From positions 71,094 through 105,468 of the forward strand of contig JAFTPK010000005.1 of assembly GCA_017463325.1 (NCBI GenBank): 34,375 nucleotides of DNA, read 5' to 3'. The position numbers and the translations under genes were made by a program. Source of the stretch: Clostridia bacterium (GTDB taxonomy: Bacteria; Bacillota; Clostridia; Christensenellales; Borkfalkiaceae). Position 1 is the stretch's first letter, and every line of letters starts with the position of its first letter. Below, piece by piece: positions 16,557-23,765 of this stretch. Under the pieces are notes generated by a model. That model was not told the origin of the DNA. It ran no database searches and saw nothing but the letters and a program-made list of their open reading frames with translations.

Positions 16557-17437
16557 CCTTTAATTCCTCCCATGCTGAGATTGCCCATCAATTTTTCTCT
16601 GAAAATTAAGAACAGAATGATGACGGGGATTGTGACGAGCAGACAGCCCGTGAGCAACATAGGCTCCTGCGAGCTAGTCGTCGTGTTACGGTTAAAGTAG
16701 AAAAGCCCGAGGGCTGCCGTCGGGTGGGACGGGTAATAGGTGTACAGCGTCTGATAATCGTTCCAGTAGGTCACGAAGAAGATAAGGAACACGGAGAAAA
16801 TGATCGGCCGAATCAGCGGAATCATAATCCCGAACATAACCCTCGGGTGGGACGCGCCGTCCACGAACGCCGCCTCCGCATATTCCCACGACAGCGTTTG
16901 GAACGCGGAATAGAAGACGAGGAAATACAAATTCGTAAACCCTGCCTTTAAAATAAGCGAACCGATAAAGGTGTCGTAAATGCCGAGGAATTTTACAATT
17001 TCCAACGTCGAAGCCGTTGTCCCGACGATCGGCACCACCATAACGATCAGCACGATCTTATGTAAAACGCCGCTGATTTTATAACGGTACTTATTCGTGA
17101 CGTACGCCATTACGAGCGGGGAAAGCGTGGAAATGAACGCACAGCTCAAAGAGTAGGTAATAGAGTTGCCGAACATCTGATCGAGGTAGACGTAGAACGG
17201 CACGTCGCCGTCGAGAATGACCTCGAAATAGGTAAGCGCGCTGATATATTTAAAATCTATTCCCAGCTCGTACAGCCAAGGCATGACGTTATAAAAATAC
17301 TCGTCCTGCATTTTAAGGCTTGCCATAAATCCCCAAACGAGAATAGCGAGGATCACGAACGAATAAATCCCGAGCGCAATCCCGATCACAAGCGCGTAAA
17401 CGGAAAATTTCTTTTTCTTTTTAACAGTTTTTTCCAT
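16553..17437 (-). CDS. sugar ABC transporter permease, CUT1 family (MalG-type)
   Basis: This 294-residue polytopic membrane protein has a basic N-terminus and about six hydrophobic segments. The permease EAA loop reads EAAFVDGASHPRVMF at 188-202, followed by IMIPLIRP, which is the contact point for the ATPase. It is the second permease of the importer and is separated from the first by 12 bases that hold an AAGGAGGA ribosome site. The downstream 1438-residue gene starts inside its stop codon. Family members import oligosaccharides with a solute-binding protein and an ATPase, and no ATPase gene is present in the window. The probable cargo is a pectin-derived oligosaccharide. Confidence 0.9.
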   Translation of the reverse strand: MEKTVKKKKKFSVYALVIGIALGIYSFVILAILVWGFMASLKMQDEYFYNVMPWLYELGIDFKYISALTYFEVILDGDVPFYVYLDQMFGNSITYSLSCAFISTLSPLVMAYVTNKYRYKISGVLHKIVLIVMVVPIVGTTASTLEIVKFLGIYDTFIGSLILKAGFTNLYFLVFYSAFQTLSWEYAEAAFVDGASHPRVMFGIMIPLIRPIIFSVFLIFFVTYWNDYQTLYTYYPSHPTAALGLFYFNRNTTTSSQEPMLLTGCLLVTIPVIILFLIFREKLMGNLSMGGIKG

Positions 17438-17449
17438 AATTCGTCCTCC

Positions 17450-18403
17450 TTAATATTCCACTTCGGGGGAAAGCCTGTCAAGCACCCAACGCGCAATAAG
17501 CGTCGTAGGCACCGTGATCAGCGTGAACGCTACGCCGTACGCCGCCGTCAACGGATATTCCGCAAGCAGCTTGCCATCGCCCACCGTTCGGTTGTACAGG
17601 AAATACCCTACCGTTTGAATGGTCGATTCGGCATACGGGCCGTAAAAATCGTACATGCTCCCGTGTGCGGTGAAGATCGCGCCGATCCCCGCAACGAGGA
17701 AGGTCGAGATCGTGGGATAAATGAGAGGCAACGTGATATGAATAAATTCCTGAAAAGCATTGATGCCGTCAAGGGAAGCGTATTCCGAGAGCGATTCGGG
17801 AATACGGCTCATTACCCCCGTGTACATCAAAACCTGCGTACCAAAGCCCATCAAGCAGCTGTACAGTACCACCATCACGAACCGCATTTTTACCTCGTCA
17901 TAAAAGGGCGTACCGATATCCACCCCAAAATACTGCTCCAAAAAATCGGACAAAAATCTATCCACGAAACGACGGTAAATGAGCGACATAGCAATGGTAG
18001 AAACGATCGTCGGCAAAAAGAGCATTGTCTTGAAAAATTCGCTGCCCTTATACTTTTTCACGATATAAAAAGAGAAAAAGAGGGCGAGGGAGATGCCGAC
18101 GAGGGAGGTCCAAAACCAAAGAATTAAAGAGTTTTTCGTCGCAATCCCAAGCGAGCTGCCGCTAGAAGAAATGGTAGACCAAAACACCTTATAATTTTGG
18201 AAGATATTCCCTTTAAAGATATATTCGCCCGTTCCGTAGTCGTACTGCTTAAAGGAGAGAAATACCGAGTTTAAGAGCACGATAAACACGAAGATGGTAC
18301 ATTGCAACACGGGAATTGCGATCACACAGCCGTAAAAAAGCTTTGCTTTCCAAGTCCCCGTAATGAGGTTTTTACTTTGATAGCTTTTCAATTTCTTTTC
18401 CAT
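17450..18403 (-). CDS. sugar ABC transporter permease, CUT1 family (MalF/UgpA/LplB-type)
   Basis: This is a 316-residue membrane protein. I start it at ATG 18401-18403 (MEKKLKSYQ), seven bases after AAGGTG. A longer reading would run into the terminator that precedes the gene. It has about six transmembrane segments and the EAA loop EYASLDGINAFQEF at 207-220, followed by HITLPLIYP. It pairs with the MalG-type permease just downstream and with the binding protein upstream. The transporter as a whole imports sugar oligomers across the membrane. Confidence 0.9.
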   Translation of the reverse strand: MEKKLKSYQSKNLITGTWKAKLFYGCVIAIPVLQCTIFVFIVLLNSVFLSFKQYDYGTGEYIFKGNIFQNYKVFWSTISSSGSSLGIATKNSLILWFWTSLVGISLALFFSFYIVKKYKGSEFFKTMLFLPTIVSTIAMSLIYRRFVDRFLSDFLEQYFGVDIGTPFYDEVKMRFVMVVLYSCLMGFGTQVLMYTGVMSRIPESLSEYASLDGINAFQEFIHITLPLIYPTISTFLVAGIGAIFTAHGSMYDFYGPYAESTIQTVGYFLYNRTVGDGKLLAEYPLTAAYGVAFTLITVPTTLIARWVLDRLSPEVEY

Positions 18404-18428
18404 AAAACACCTTTTTTGCCAAGAATTT

Positions 18429-18466
18429 AAAAAAGCGAGGGTAGGCAAACGAACGCCCACCCCCGC
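18429..18466 (-). terminator. intrinsic terminator after the solute-binding protein gene
   Basis: On the minus strand a 12-bp stem (18455-18466 with 18435-18446, including two G-U pairs) with an 8-base loop is followed by six T's (18434-18429). It starts only 8 bases after the binding-protein stop codon. Since the permeases and enzymes follow in the same direction, it is probably leaky and sets a high ratio of binding protein to permease. No separate promoter is obvious after it. Confidence 0.8.
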
Positions 18467-18474
18467 CACACGCC

Positions 18475-20271
18475 TTAATCGTAATAGGAGGAGAACAAAC
18501 CGTCCCAGTTGGATTTACTGTAATAATTCAAGATCCCGTCGTAATAGTTCGACACCGTAAGATCGCTATGCGTTTTAAAGGTCTTAATCGTCTGCTTGAC
18601 CTCGGTGGCAAACGAAAGATTAGCGCGGAACCCGTAGTTACCCGTCGTGAAGTAGGACTGAGAATACAAATACAGATCGTTATAACCGATCGGATAAACA
18701 AGCTGATTTGCGCGGTTGAATTCGTAGGTGCTGCGCGAGAAATAGTTCAGCTCTTCAAGCTCCTCAGGCGTATACTCAAAGTCGAACGCGCGCACGCCGC
18801 CCGTCGTTTCATTGAAGATTTTCAACGACTCGTCCGTATGACAGAAACGGAAGAAATCAAGCGCCACTTTCTTAATGTTCGCGTCCTTGATATTGCCGTT
18901 CACGGCGCACATGGCGCTCTTTTGCGACACAGCGGAGCCTTTCTCGCCTATCTTATCGGCAGTCGCCTTAGGCATGGGCATATAGGCAAGCCGTCTTTCG
19001 TTCTTCCCTGCGCCCTCGTACGTTCCTTCCATGCTCTCGAACACCGTTTCCGCCTGACCAAGCCACCAAGTACCGTCAACGATCATTGCGCTGCGCTCGT
19101 ACTTGTTATTGTACTTTGCTTTCAGCCAGTATTCCTGCATAGAGGTATGGGAGAAGTTCCCGTTGAAACAGTTATCCGAGAAAAAGCCCCTGTCCACAAG
19201 CTGATTGCAAAATTCCAGCGTCTGTAATTTTCCAAGCTGCTTTTGGAGCAAATATCCGTTCTCGATACTGATTTCGGTAGCGGGCATAAGCGTCGTTTTT
19301 TCGTAGTCGATCGTGCCGTCAGCCTTATAAGCGGGCGTTTCAACGAGGTTGGTAGCCGTGCCCGTAAAGTCCACGTGCATACGCATTCCGTCATAGCCCT
19401 CCTGCTCGTTCAACACCGCGTCCGCGATCATATCCACGTAGTTGTACTGACCCGTACAGGTGATCGGGGTGATCGAGTGTTGGGTTTTCATTTGATTACA
19501 AAGCTGATAAAATTCTTCAAACGTTGCGGGAAGCCCGTCGTCGTAGGTGCCGTATTTTCCATCGCGACCCGCGGAAAGCTCGCCTGAAAGGTTAGTCCAT
19601 TGCCAGCCCGTAAACGAACCGTCAAGCGCGGCGTCACAGTTTTCGCCCGTACGCGTATATTCGCTGGGCGCACCGCCCTTTTTGAAGAACAGGGATTTTT
19701 CGTCGAACAGATCAACGTCGTAGGAAATGCCTTCAAGCCCCGTCCACCAAGGAAGAGCGTAGTATTTTCCGTCCAAGCCCGTCAAGGAATATTTCAACTG
19801 CTCGCCGTTGTTTTTCACCATTTTTTCTTCGATCGTTTCCGTTTCGCCAAATTCGCTAAGCGGCGTCGTGATCGCCTCGGTGACGTCCATCAACACCCCT
19901 TGCGAAACGTAATCCCAGTAATACATTTCCTCCGAGAAGAAAACGTTCACGCGGGAGCTTTCAATTTCGTTGAGGAACGGGCCGCCCGTAAAGCCTTTCG
20001 TGGCAATTTTGACCTGCACCCCTTTCTTACCCGGCTCGTATTCCTTGTTCGCCGCCCATTTTTCAAACGCCTCCGCGATCTCCTCGCACCACGCGGTGCC
20101 GTAGCCGTTGGCCTCCTGCCCCACGTAAAGCTGCGTTTTGTTGACGTCCGTAGGCTCGTCGCTGCTATTATCAGGTTTTCTTTGCCCGCCGTCGCCGCAG
20201 GAGGCGAACGCCGTCGTAGCAACGAGTGCCGCAAGCGCAAGCGTTAAAAATTTCACACCATTCTTTCTCAT
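18475..20271 (-). CDS. extracellular solute-binding lipoprotein (family 1) of the sugar ABC transporter
   Basis: This 598-residue protein has a lipoprotein signal peptide ending AFASC (Cys25) and an acidic linker. The binding-protein fold has typical family-1 stretches: YYALPWWTGLEGISYDVDLFD, a TFEEFYQLCNQMK helix and SAMIVDGTWWLG. At 598 residues it is longer than simple maltose-binding proteins, like those that capture long oligosaccharides. An AAGGAG ribosome site lies seven bases before the ATG. It lies directly upstream of the two permease genes and delivers the sugar to them outside the membrane. The ligand is not readable from the sequence; context suggests pectic oligosaccharides. Confidence 0.9.
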   Translation of the reverse strand: MRKNGVKFLTLALAALVATTAFASCGDGGQRKPDNSSDEPTDVNKTQLYVGQEANGYGTAWCEEIAEAFEKWAANKEYEPGKKGVQVKIATKGFTGGPFLNEIESSRVNVFFSEEMYYWDYVSQGVLMDVTEAITTPLSEFGETETIEEKMVKNNGEQLKYSLTGLDGKYYALPWWTGLEGISYDVDLFDEKSLFFKKGGAPSEYTRTGENCDAALDGSFTGWQWTNLSGELSAGRDGKYGTYDDGLPATFEEFYQLCNQMKTQHSITPITCTGQYNYVDMIADAVLNEQEGYDGMRMHVDFTGTATNLVETPAYKADGTIDYEKTTLMPATEISIENGYLLQKQLGKLQTLEFCNQLVDRGFFSDNCFNGNFSHTSMQEYWLKAKYNNKYERSAMIVDGTWWLGQAETVFESMEGTYEGAGKNERRLAYMPMPKATADKIGEKGSAVSQKSAMCAVNGNIKDANIKKVALDFFRFCHTDESLKIFNETTGGVRAFDFEYTPEELEELNYFSRSTYEFNRANQLVYPIGYNDLYLYSQSYFTTGNYGFRANLSFATEVKQTIKTFKTHSDLTVSNYYDGILNYYSKSNWDGLFSSYYD

Positions 20272-20338
20272 AATCTTTCTCCTTTCTATGTGTTTCCGAA
20301 ACTGCTTTCGGTCGTTTTCAAAGTTAAGCCTTTTTTCA

Positions 20339-20366
20339 CGCGGGAGCGGACAGCTCCGCCCCCGCG
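20339..20366 (-). other. GC-rich intercistronic hairpin
   Basis: A 12-bp stem with one mismatch (20339-20350 with 20355-20366) and a four-base loop lies in the 149-base gap between the 932-residue surface protein and the binding-protein gene. No T-run follows it on the minus strand, so it is more likely an mRNA stability or processing element than a terminator. Confidence 0.6.
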
Positions 20367-20420
20367 GAAAAAGACGTTCGTTGTTTTTGCGCGACTTTTA
20401 CGCGCTCATGCTCTTACCGT

Positions 20421-23219
20421 TTATTTAAGAACGGGTACGTCACCCGTCGTATCCCAGTACGCGCTGTCAAAGCCGTCGTTGGAATAAGTTGCGTCCGCAA
20501 TGCCCGCCGCATAAGCCGCTTCGTCCGTCGCGAAAGTGAAACCACTCGTAGACGCGCTGCCGCCCGCAGACAAAGAGGACACGACAAGTACGTTGTCGAT
20601 ACTGATCGATACAATCGCGCTAGCGACTATAATCGAAAATTCCTGAGTGGCGGGATCACCTTCGTTGAGCTTACCGATCAATACGCAGTCCGTCATTTTC
20701 ACGTTGCCTGCTAAGCGTCCGAAGATCGACCATTGCCACGTTTCGGGAACCATGCTCGTGTTCACCGCCGTAGACTGTGCCATTTCGATATATACGTTTT
20801 CAAACGTACCCCCGCCAAATCCGAACACGCCGCAAGAGTTTACAAACCAGTAACCTGCCGTTTTCGCCGTAACGCTCGTTCCGCCCACTACGTCAAGCGT
20901 GACCGCCGAATTATTCTTCGTATACCCCAAATCAGCAAGTTTTTGCACGGTGATGTTCTCGATCGCAAGGTTTTTAAAGGTTGCGTTATTGCCCGTCAAT
21001 CCGAACATGGTCGCGGAGAAATAGAAGTAATCGGTAGCATTTCTCTTGGAAACGCCCGCGTCCATCATCAATTGAGGATTTTTGATTGCATATCCCTGTC
21101 CGTCGATCGTCGCGTTAAAGTTGTAACCCTTGTTTTCGTTTTGGTTAAAATCAGACGACGAAGTGCCGTTCGCACCCTTCTTTACGAAATCCGCATAAGA
21201 CAAGCCGTAAGCGTTGCCCTCCGCAAGGATGGTCTTCCATTGCAAACCGATATACACGGTTGCTTGATTGACGGGCGTCATAGCCGCGATCGGAAGGAAC
21301 ACCGCGCCTTGATAGTCGATATCGTTCGTCAAAACGTAGTAAGCGTCCTTGCCCCAGTCGGTGGTATGCACGCCGCGAGCATACGCAAGCGCAAGCATAT
21401 CAAGGTCGAACTTGCTTGCAATCGGGGATTTTACCGTAACCGTGAACGTGGAATTTGCCGTAGCAATCGTCTTGCCGTCCGCAGCGCCCGTCACCGTAAT
21501 CGTCGCCGTACCTGCCTTTTCACCCGCAACCACCTTGCCGTCTACGACTTTCGCAATCGCCTCGTTGCTCGAAACGTAGGTAAGCGTAGCCGCGTCCACG
21601 TTGCTTTCCGCGCCGTACTTGGTTTGCTTAACGGAAATCGCCTTTTCGGTGTTTACGCTATTTGCGTTACCGCCGTAGGTCTTTGCTGCAAGCACGCTCT
21701 GATCCTCTACCTCGTAAGAGGCAATATCCGCAATCGTGATATAGTCTACGACGAGCGTGTAATAGTTCCCGCTCGCGTCCTTACCATCTACGTGACAGTA
21801 CGCAATGTTATTCGCCGTGGACGAAGCCGTATCTTGGGTGCTATATCCTTTTGCTTGATGCATTGCCGACTGATGATAATCATTGATGGAGGCGTCCCAC
21901 GAAATGATCTTCCATTCGCCGTCGTCGGTAATCGTAATATTTTTCCCGTTCACCGTCTTCGTCTTTGCCGCAAGATTCATCAGACCGCTGTCGCCCTCGC
22001 CGACAAACGCCCAAATACGAAGAGAATCCTCCGTTATGTCCGCGCCCGTAGAATCGACGTATTTCACGCGCATGGTTGCCCGTACAAGGTCGCCCGCAGT
22101 ATAAGAATCGATCACAGAATTATAGAACAGGATAGAACCGTAGCTACCGTTATAGGTCAACTTCAACTGACCGTCCGAAACGTTTACCCCGCTCACAAAG
22201 CGCGAAGAATAATCTTTAGCCGTAAAATCGTACGCCGTGCTATCCGTTTCCGAGTTGGAGTTAAACGTCCAGTCGTTGGTTTTTATGCTGTGTACGCCCG
22301 TCGTATACGTTTTGCCAAGCACCTTTACTCCTACGCCCGTACCGCCATAGAGAAGGGGCTTTACCAAACCCGTTTCAATGGCTGTTTTGTCAAGCAGGGT
22401 CGAGCTTTCTTCAACAAACCAGTCCACGGCGATATTCACGTTTTCAGGCAAGCCCGCTACTTCCAGCTGCTTTTCTGCTTTGTTGTAAACGTAGGTGTTT
22501 TCTTCCAAAGAAGGCGTAATCGTGACTTCTTGGTTCTTATTTTCCTCCGTTACGCCGTTTGCCTGATTGACGCCCTGCGTGATGAACGAATCAAGGATTT
22601 TGTCCTGATCGCTGTCAGCCGCATATTCGCCTGCATTGAGCGTTTTGGAGGCAACGTAAACGATATCGCGCGCACCGCTTTCGGTAAATTCGGCAAACTT
22701 TCTCTCGCCGCCCTCTTCCGTCTGGTAGTACGCAAGACCGATAAATTCTCTATTGATATTCGCATACTGTAAGTTGGTAAGCGAACCGCGAACGTAATAC
22801 TGCCCCGCCGTCAAGGACTTATCTGATGCCGTCGCCACAAACGGCTCCGCTTCCATGTCCGCAATATACGGCGTGGTCTGCCCCGCTTCTACAAGCGCGT
22901 CATAGAGCGCCTCGTAATAATCCGAGCCTGCGGGAAGATCTTTCAGCGCGGCGGTGTAATAATCGTAAGGAATGACCATCATACCGAACTGTGCCGTTTC
23001 GCCATAGACGCTCTTTAAGTCCGTTTCGTTGTCTACGCCAAGCTCTGCCGTAAAGCGGATCCCGTAGTTGCCGTCGCTGGTAAGACGAACGGACGCGCCC
23101 TCGATCATGCTGAATTTGCTTTCCGCATTCGCCTCTACGGAGCCGAGCGCAAAGAACCCGCCCGCAACGCAAGCAATTGCTAACGTACTTGCAAGAGAAA
23201 GCCCGATTTTTCTTTTCAT
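20421..23219 (-). CDS. secreted Ig-like/beta-helix surface protein (paralogue C)
   Basis: This 932-residue protein has a standard signal peptide (cleavage after VEANA, near residue 32) and no lipobox. An N-terminal domain (about 38-215) starts GASVRLTSDGNYGIRF. A probable carbohydrate-binding-like beta domain spans about 300-500, and a BIG2 Ig-like domain about 510-600. The module shared with paralogues A and B follows (about 603-690, FDLDMLALAYARGV and NDIDYQG), then a beta-helix-like region and the end YWDTTGDVPVLK. AGGAGGT precedes the ATG by eight bases. The start codon overlaps the stop of a 44-codon small ORF. The function is unknown, and a surface glycan receptor is inferred. How it is retained on the surface is not evident. 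Confidence 0.7.
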   Translation of the reverse strand: MKRKIGLSLASTLAIACVAGGFFALGSVEANAESKFSMIEGASVRLTSDGNYGIRFTAELGVDNETDLKSVYGETAQFGMMVIPYDYYTAALKDLPAGSDYYEALYDALVEAGQTTPYIADMEAEPFVATASDKSLTAGQYYVRGSLTNLQYANINREFIGLAYYQTEEGGERKFAEFTESGARDIVYVASKTLNAGEYAADSDQDKILDSFITQGVNQANGVTEENKNQEVTITPSLEENTYVYNKAEKQLEVAGLPENVNIAVDWFVEESSTLLDKTAIETGLVKPLLYGGTGVGVKVLGKTYTTGVHSIKTNDWTFNSNSETDSTAYDFTAKDYSSRFVSGVNVSDGQLKLTYNGSYGSILFYNSVIDSYTAGDLVRATMRVKYVDSTGADITEDSLRIWAFVGEGDSGLMNLAAKTKTVNGKNITITDDGEWKIISWDASINDYHQSAMHQAKGYSTQDTASSTANNIAYCHVDGKDASGNYYTLVVDYITIADIASYEVEDQSVLAAKTYGGNANSVNTEKAISVKQTKYGAESNVDAATLTYVSSNEAIAKVVDGKVVAGEKAGTATITVTGAADGKTIATANSTFTVTVKSPIASKFDLDMLALAYARGVHTTDWGKDAYYVLTNDIDYQGAVFLPIAAMTPVNQATVYIGLQWKTILAEGNAYGLSYADFVKKGANGTSSSDFNQNENKGYNFNATIDGQGYAIKNPQLMMDAGVSKRNATDYFYFSATMFGLTGNNATFKNLAIENITVQKLADLGYTKNNSAVTLDVVGGTSVTAKTAGYWFVNSCGVFGFGGGTFENVYIEMAQSTAVNTSMVPETWQWSIFGRLAGNVKMTDCVLIGKLNEGDPATQEFSIIVASAIVSISIDNVLVVSSLSAGGSASTSGFTFATDEAAYAAGIADATYSNDGFDSAYWDTTGDVPVLK

Positions 23220-23350
23220 GGCTGAATACCTCCTAATACGAACGTTGTGTACTCGTCGTCTACAAACGGATCATTTGAAGAACAGATCACGTCACGCACC
23301 GACGTTGAGATGATTTCCACCTCGGGTGTTTGATAAGTGTTGGATTTCAT
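23216..23350 (-). CDS. 44-residue small protein leading the polysaccharide operon
   Basis: The ATG at 23348-23350 is preceded at five bases by AGGTGG within GGAGAGGTGG. The peptide begins MKSNTYQTPEVEIISTSVRD and continues VICSSNDPFVDDEYTTF. Its TGA overlaps the ATG of the 932-residue gene (ATGA), so the two are translationally coupled. It is acidic, has no signal peptide or membrane segment, and has one cysteine (Cys23). The Y.TPE.E.I....DVI..S...PF pattern resembles small uncharacterised proteins that I recall in gut Clostridia and Bacteroidetes; this is recollection, not a search. It is too short for usual gene callers. It may be a leader peptide, a secreted or modified peptide, or a regulator. 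Confidence 0.65.
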   Translation of the reverse strand: MKSNTYQTPEVEIISTSVRDVICSSNDPFVDDEYTTFVLGGIQP

Positions 23351-23431
23351 GTTCCACCTCTCCTTTTAATTTTTTTCCTCCGCGATAAAACCGCATCACG
23401 GCAGTATGGATTTTATCACGATACTATTTTC

Positions 23432-23461
23432 TCATACTTTTTGCAAAAATTCAATTGTCAA
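23432..23461 (-). promoter_or_regulatory. probable activator-dependent promoter of the polysaccharide operon
   Basis: The -35 box TTGACA (minus strand, 23456-23461) matches consensus, but no good -10 lies at 16-18 bases; the nearest partial match, TATGAG (23431-23436), is at 19. A strong -35 with a poor -10, directly abutted by a repeated element (23462-23496), fits a promoter that needs an activator. The call is inference from spacing. Confidence 0.45.
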
Positions 23462-23496
23462 ATGCGTTCAACTTATAGGGCAAACGAGTACTGTTT
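23462..23496. repeat. 35-base direct repeat, copy 1 (probable operator)
   Basis: It begins ATGCGTTCAACTTAT on the plus strand and ends TACTGTTT. It matches copy 2 at 28 of 35 ungapped positions. It abuts the -35 box of the polysaccharide operon. AraC-family proteins bind such asymmetric, directly repeated elements, so it is a likely operator for the adjacent regulator. Confidence 0.65.
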
Positions 23497-23671
23497 TTTC
23501 CTTTTTCTCCCTTTGTAAATTTTTTTTGGAAAATTGCCCCCCTTTTTGGAAAAACAGCAAAAAGAAAACCCCTCTTTTTAGGGGAGTTTGCAAACAAAAT
23601 TAGGGGGAAACGCGCCTCTTCTTTTTGCGCGTGGAAATATTTTGGAATTTTTGGGAAATTTTTTTTGGAAT

Positions 23672-23706
23672 ATGCGTTCAGTTTATGGGGCAAAACGATA
23701 CTGTTT
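23672..23706. repeat. 35-base direct repeat, copy 2 (probable operator)
   Basis: It begins ATGCGTTCAGTTTAT and ends TACTGTTT, in the same orientation as copy 1 and 210 bases (about 20 helical turns) away. It lies 11 bases upstream of the regulator's own -35 box, where it could mediate autoregulation or looping with copy 1. Confidence 0.65.
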
Positions 23707-23717
23707 AATTTTTCCTA

Positions 23718-23746
23718 TTGCATTTTTTTTAAATTTATGTTACTAT
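23718..23746 (+). promoter_or_regulatory. candidate promoter of the AraC-family regulator
   Basis: The -35 box is TTGCAT (23718-23723), the spacer is 17 bases and the -10 box is TACTAT (23741-23746). The start site would fall close to the ribosome site at 23753-23759, giving a very short leader, so the exact promoter is uncertain. Confidence 0.45.
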
Positions 23747-23765
23747 TTTTTTGAGGTGGAAAATT

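Larger units (their letters stand above)
23351..23765. other. divergent regulatory region between the polysaccharide operon and its AraC regulator
   Basis: This 415-base AT-rich region holds no convincing gene. It contains a consensus -35 box toward the operon (23456-23461), a promoter toward the regulator (23718-23746), and two copies of a 35-base direct repeat (23462 and 23672). Two short hairpins also lie here, near 23570-23585 (CCCCT with AGGGG) and 23620-23642 (ACGCGC with GCGCGT). One ORF on each strand crosses it, but neither has a ribosome site. Confidence 0.7.

Noticed and set aside
18404..18469. N-terminal extension of the first permease upstream of ATG 18403
   Set aside because: It would be translated from within the terminator stem, and the following ATG has a good ribosome site and a normal permease N-terminus.
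20733..22772. 679-codon plus-strand ORF opposite the 932-residue surface protein
   Set aside because: It lies fully antisense to a protein with a signal peptide, Ig domain and conserved module, has no ribosome site, and its translation is rich in Arg/His with no recognisable domain. It is a composition artefact of the real gene's codon use.
23451..23693. 80-codon minus-strand ORF in the divergent intergenic region
   Set aside because: It starts at a TTG without a ribosome site, and its two ends are just translations of the duplicated operator element. No protein-like composition.
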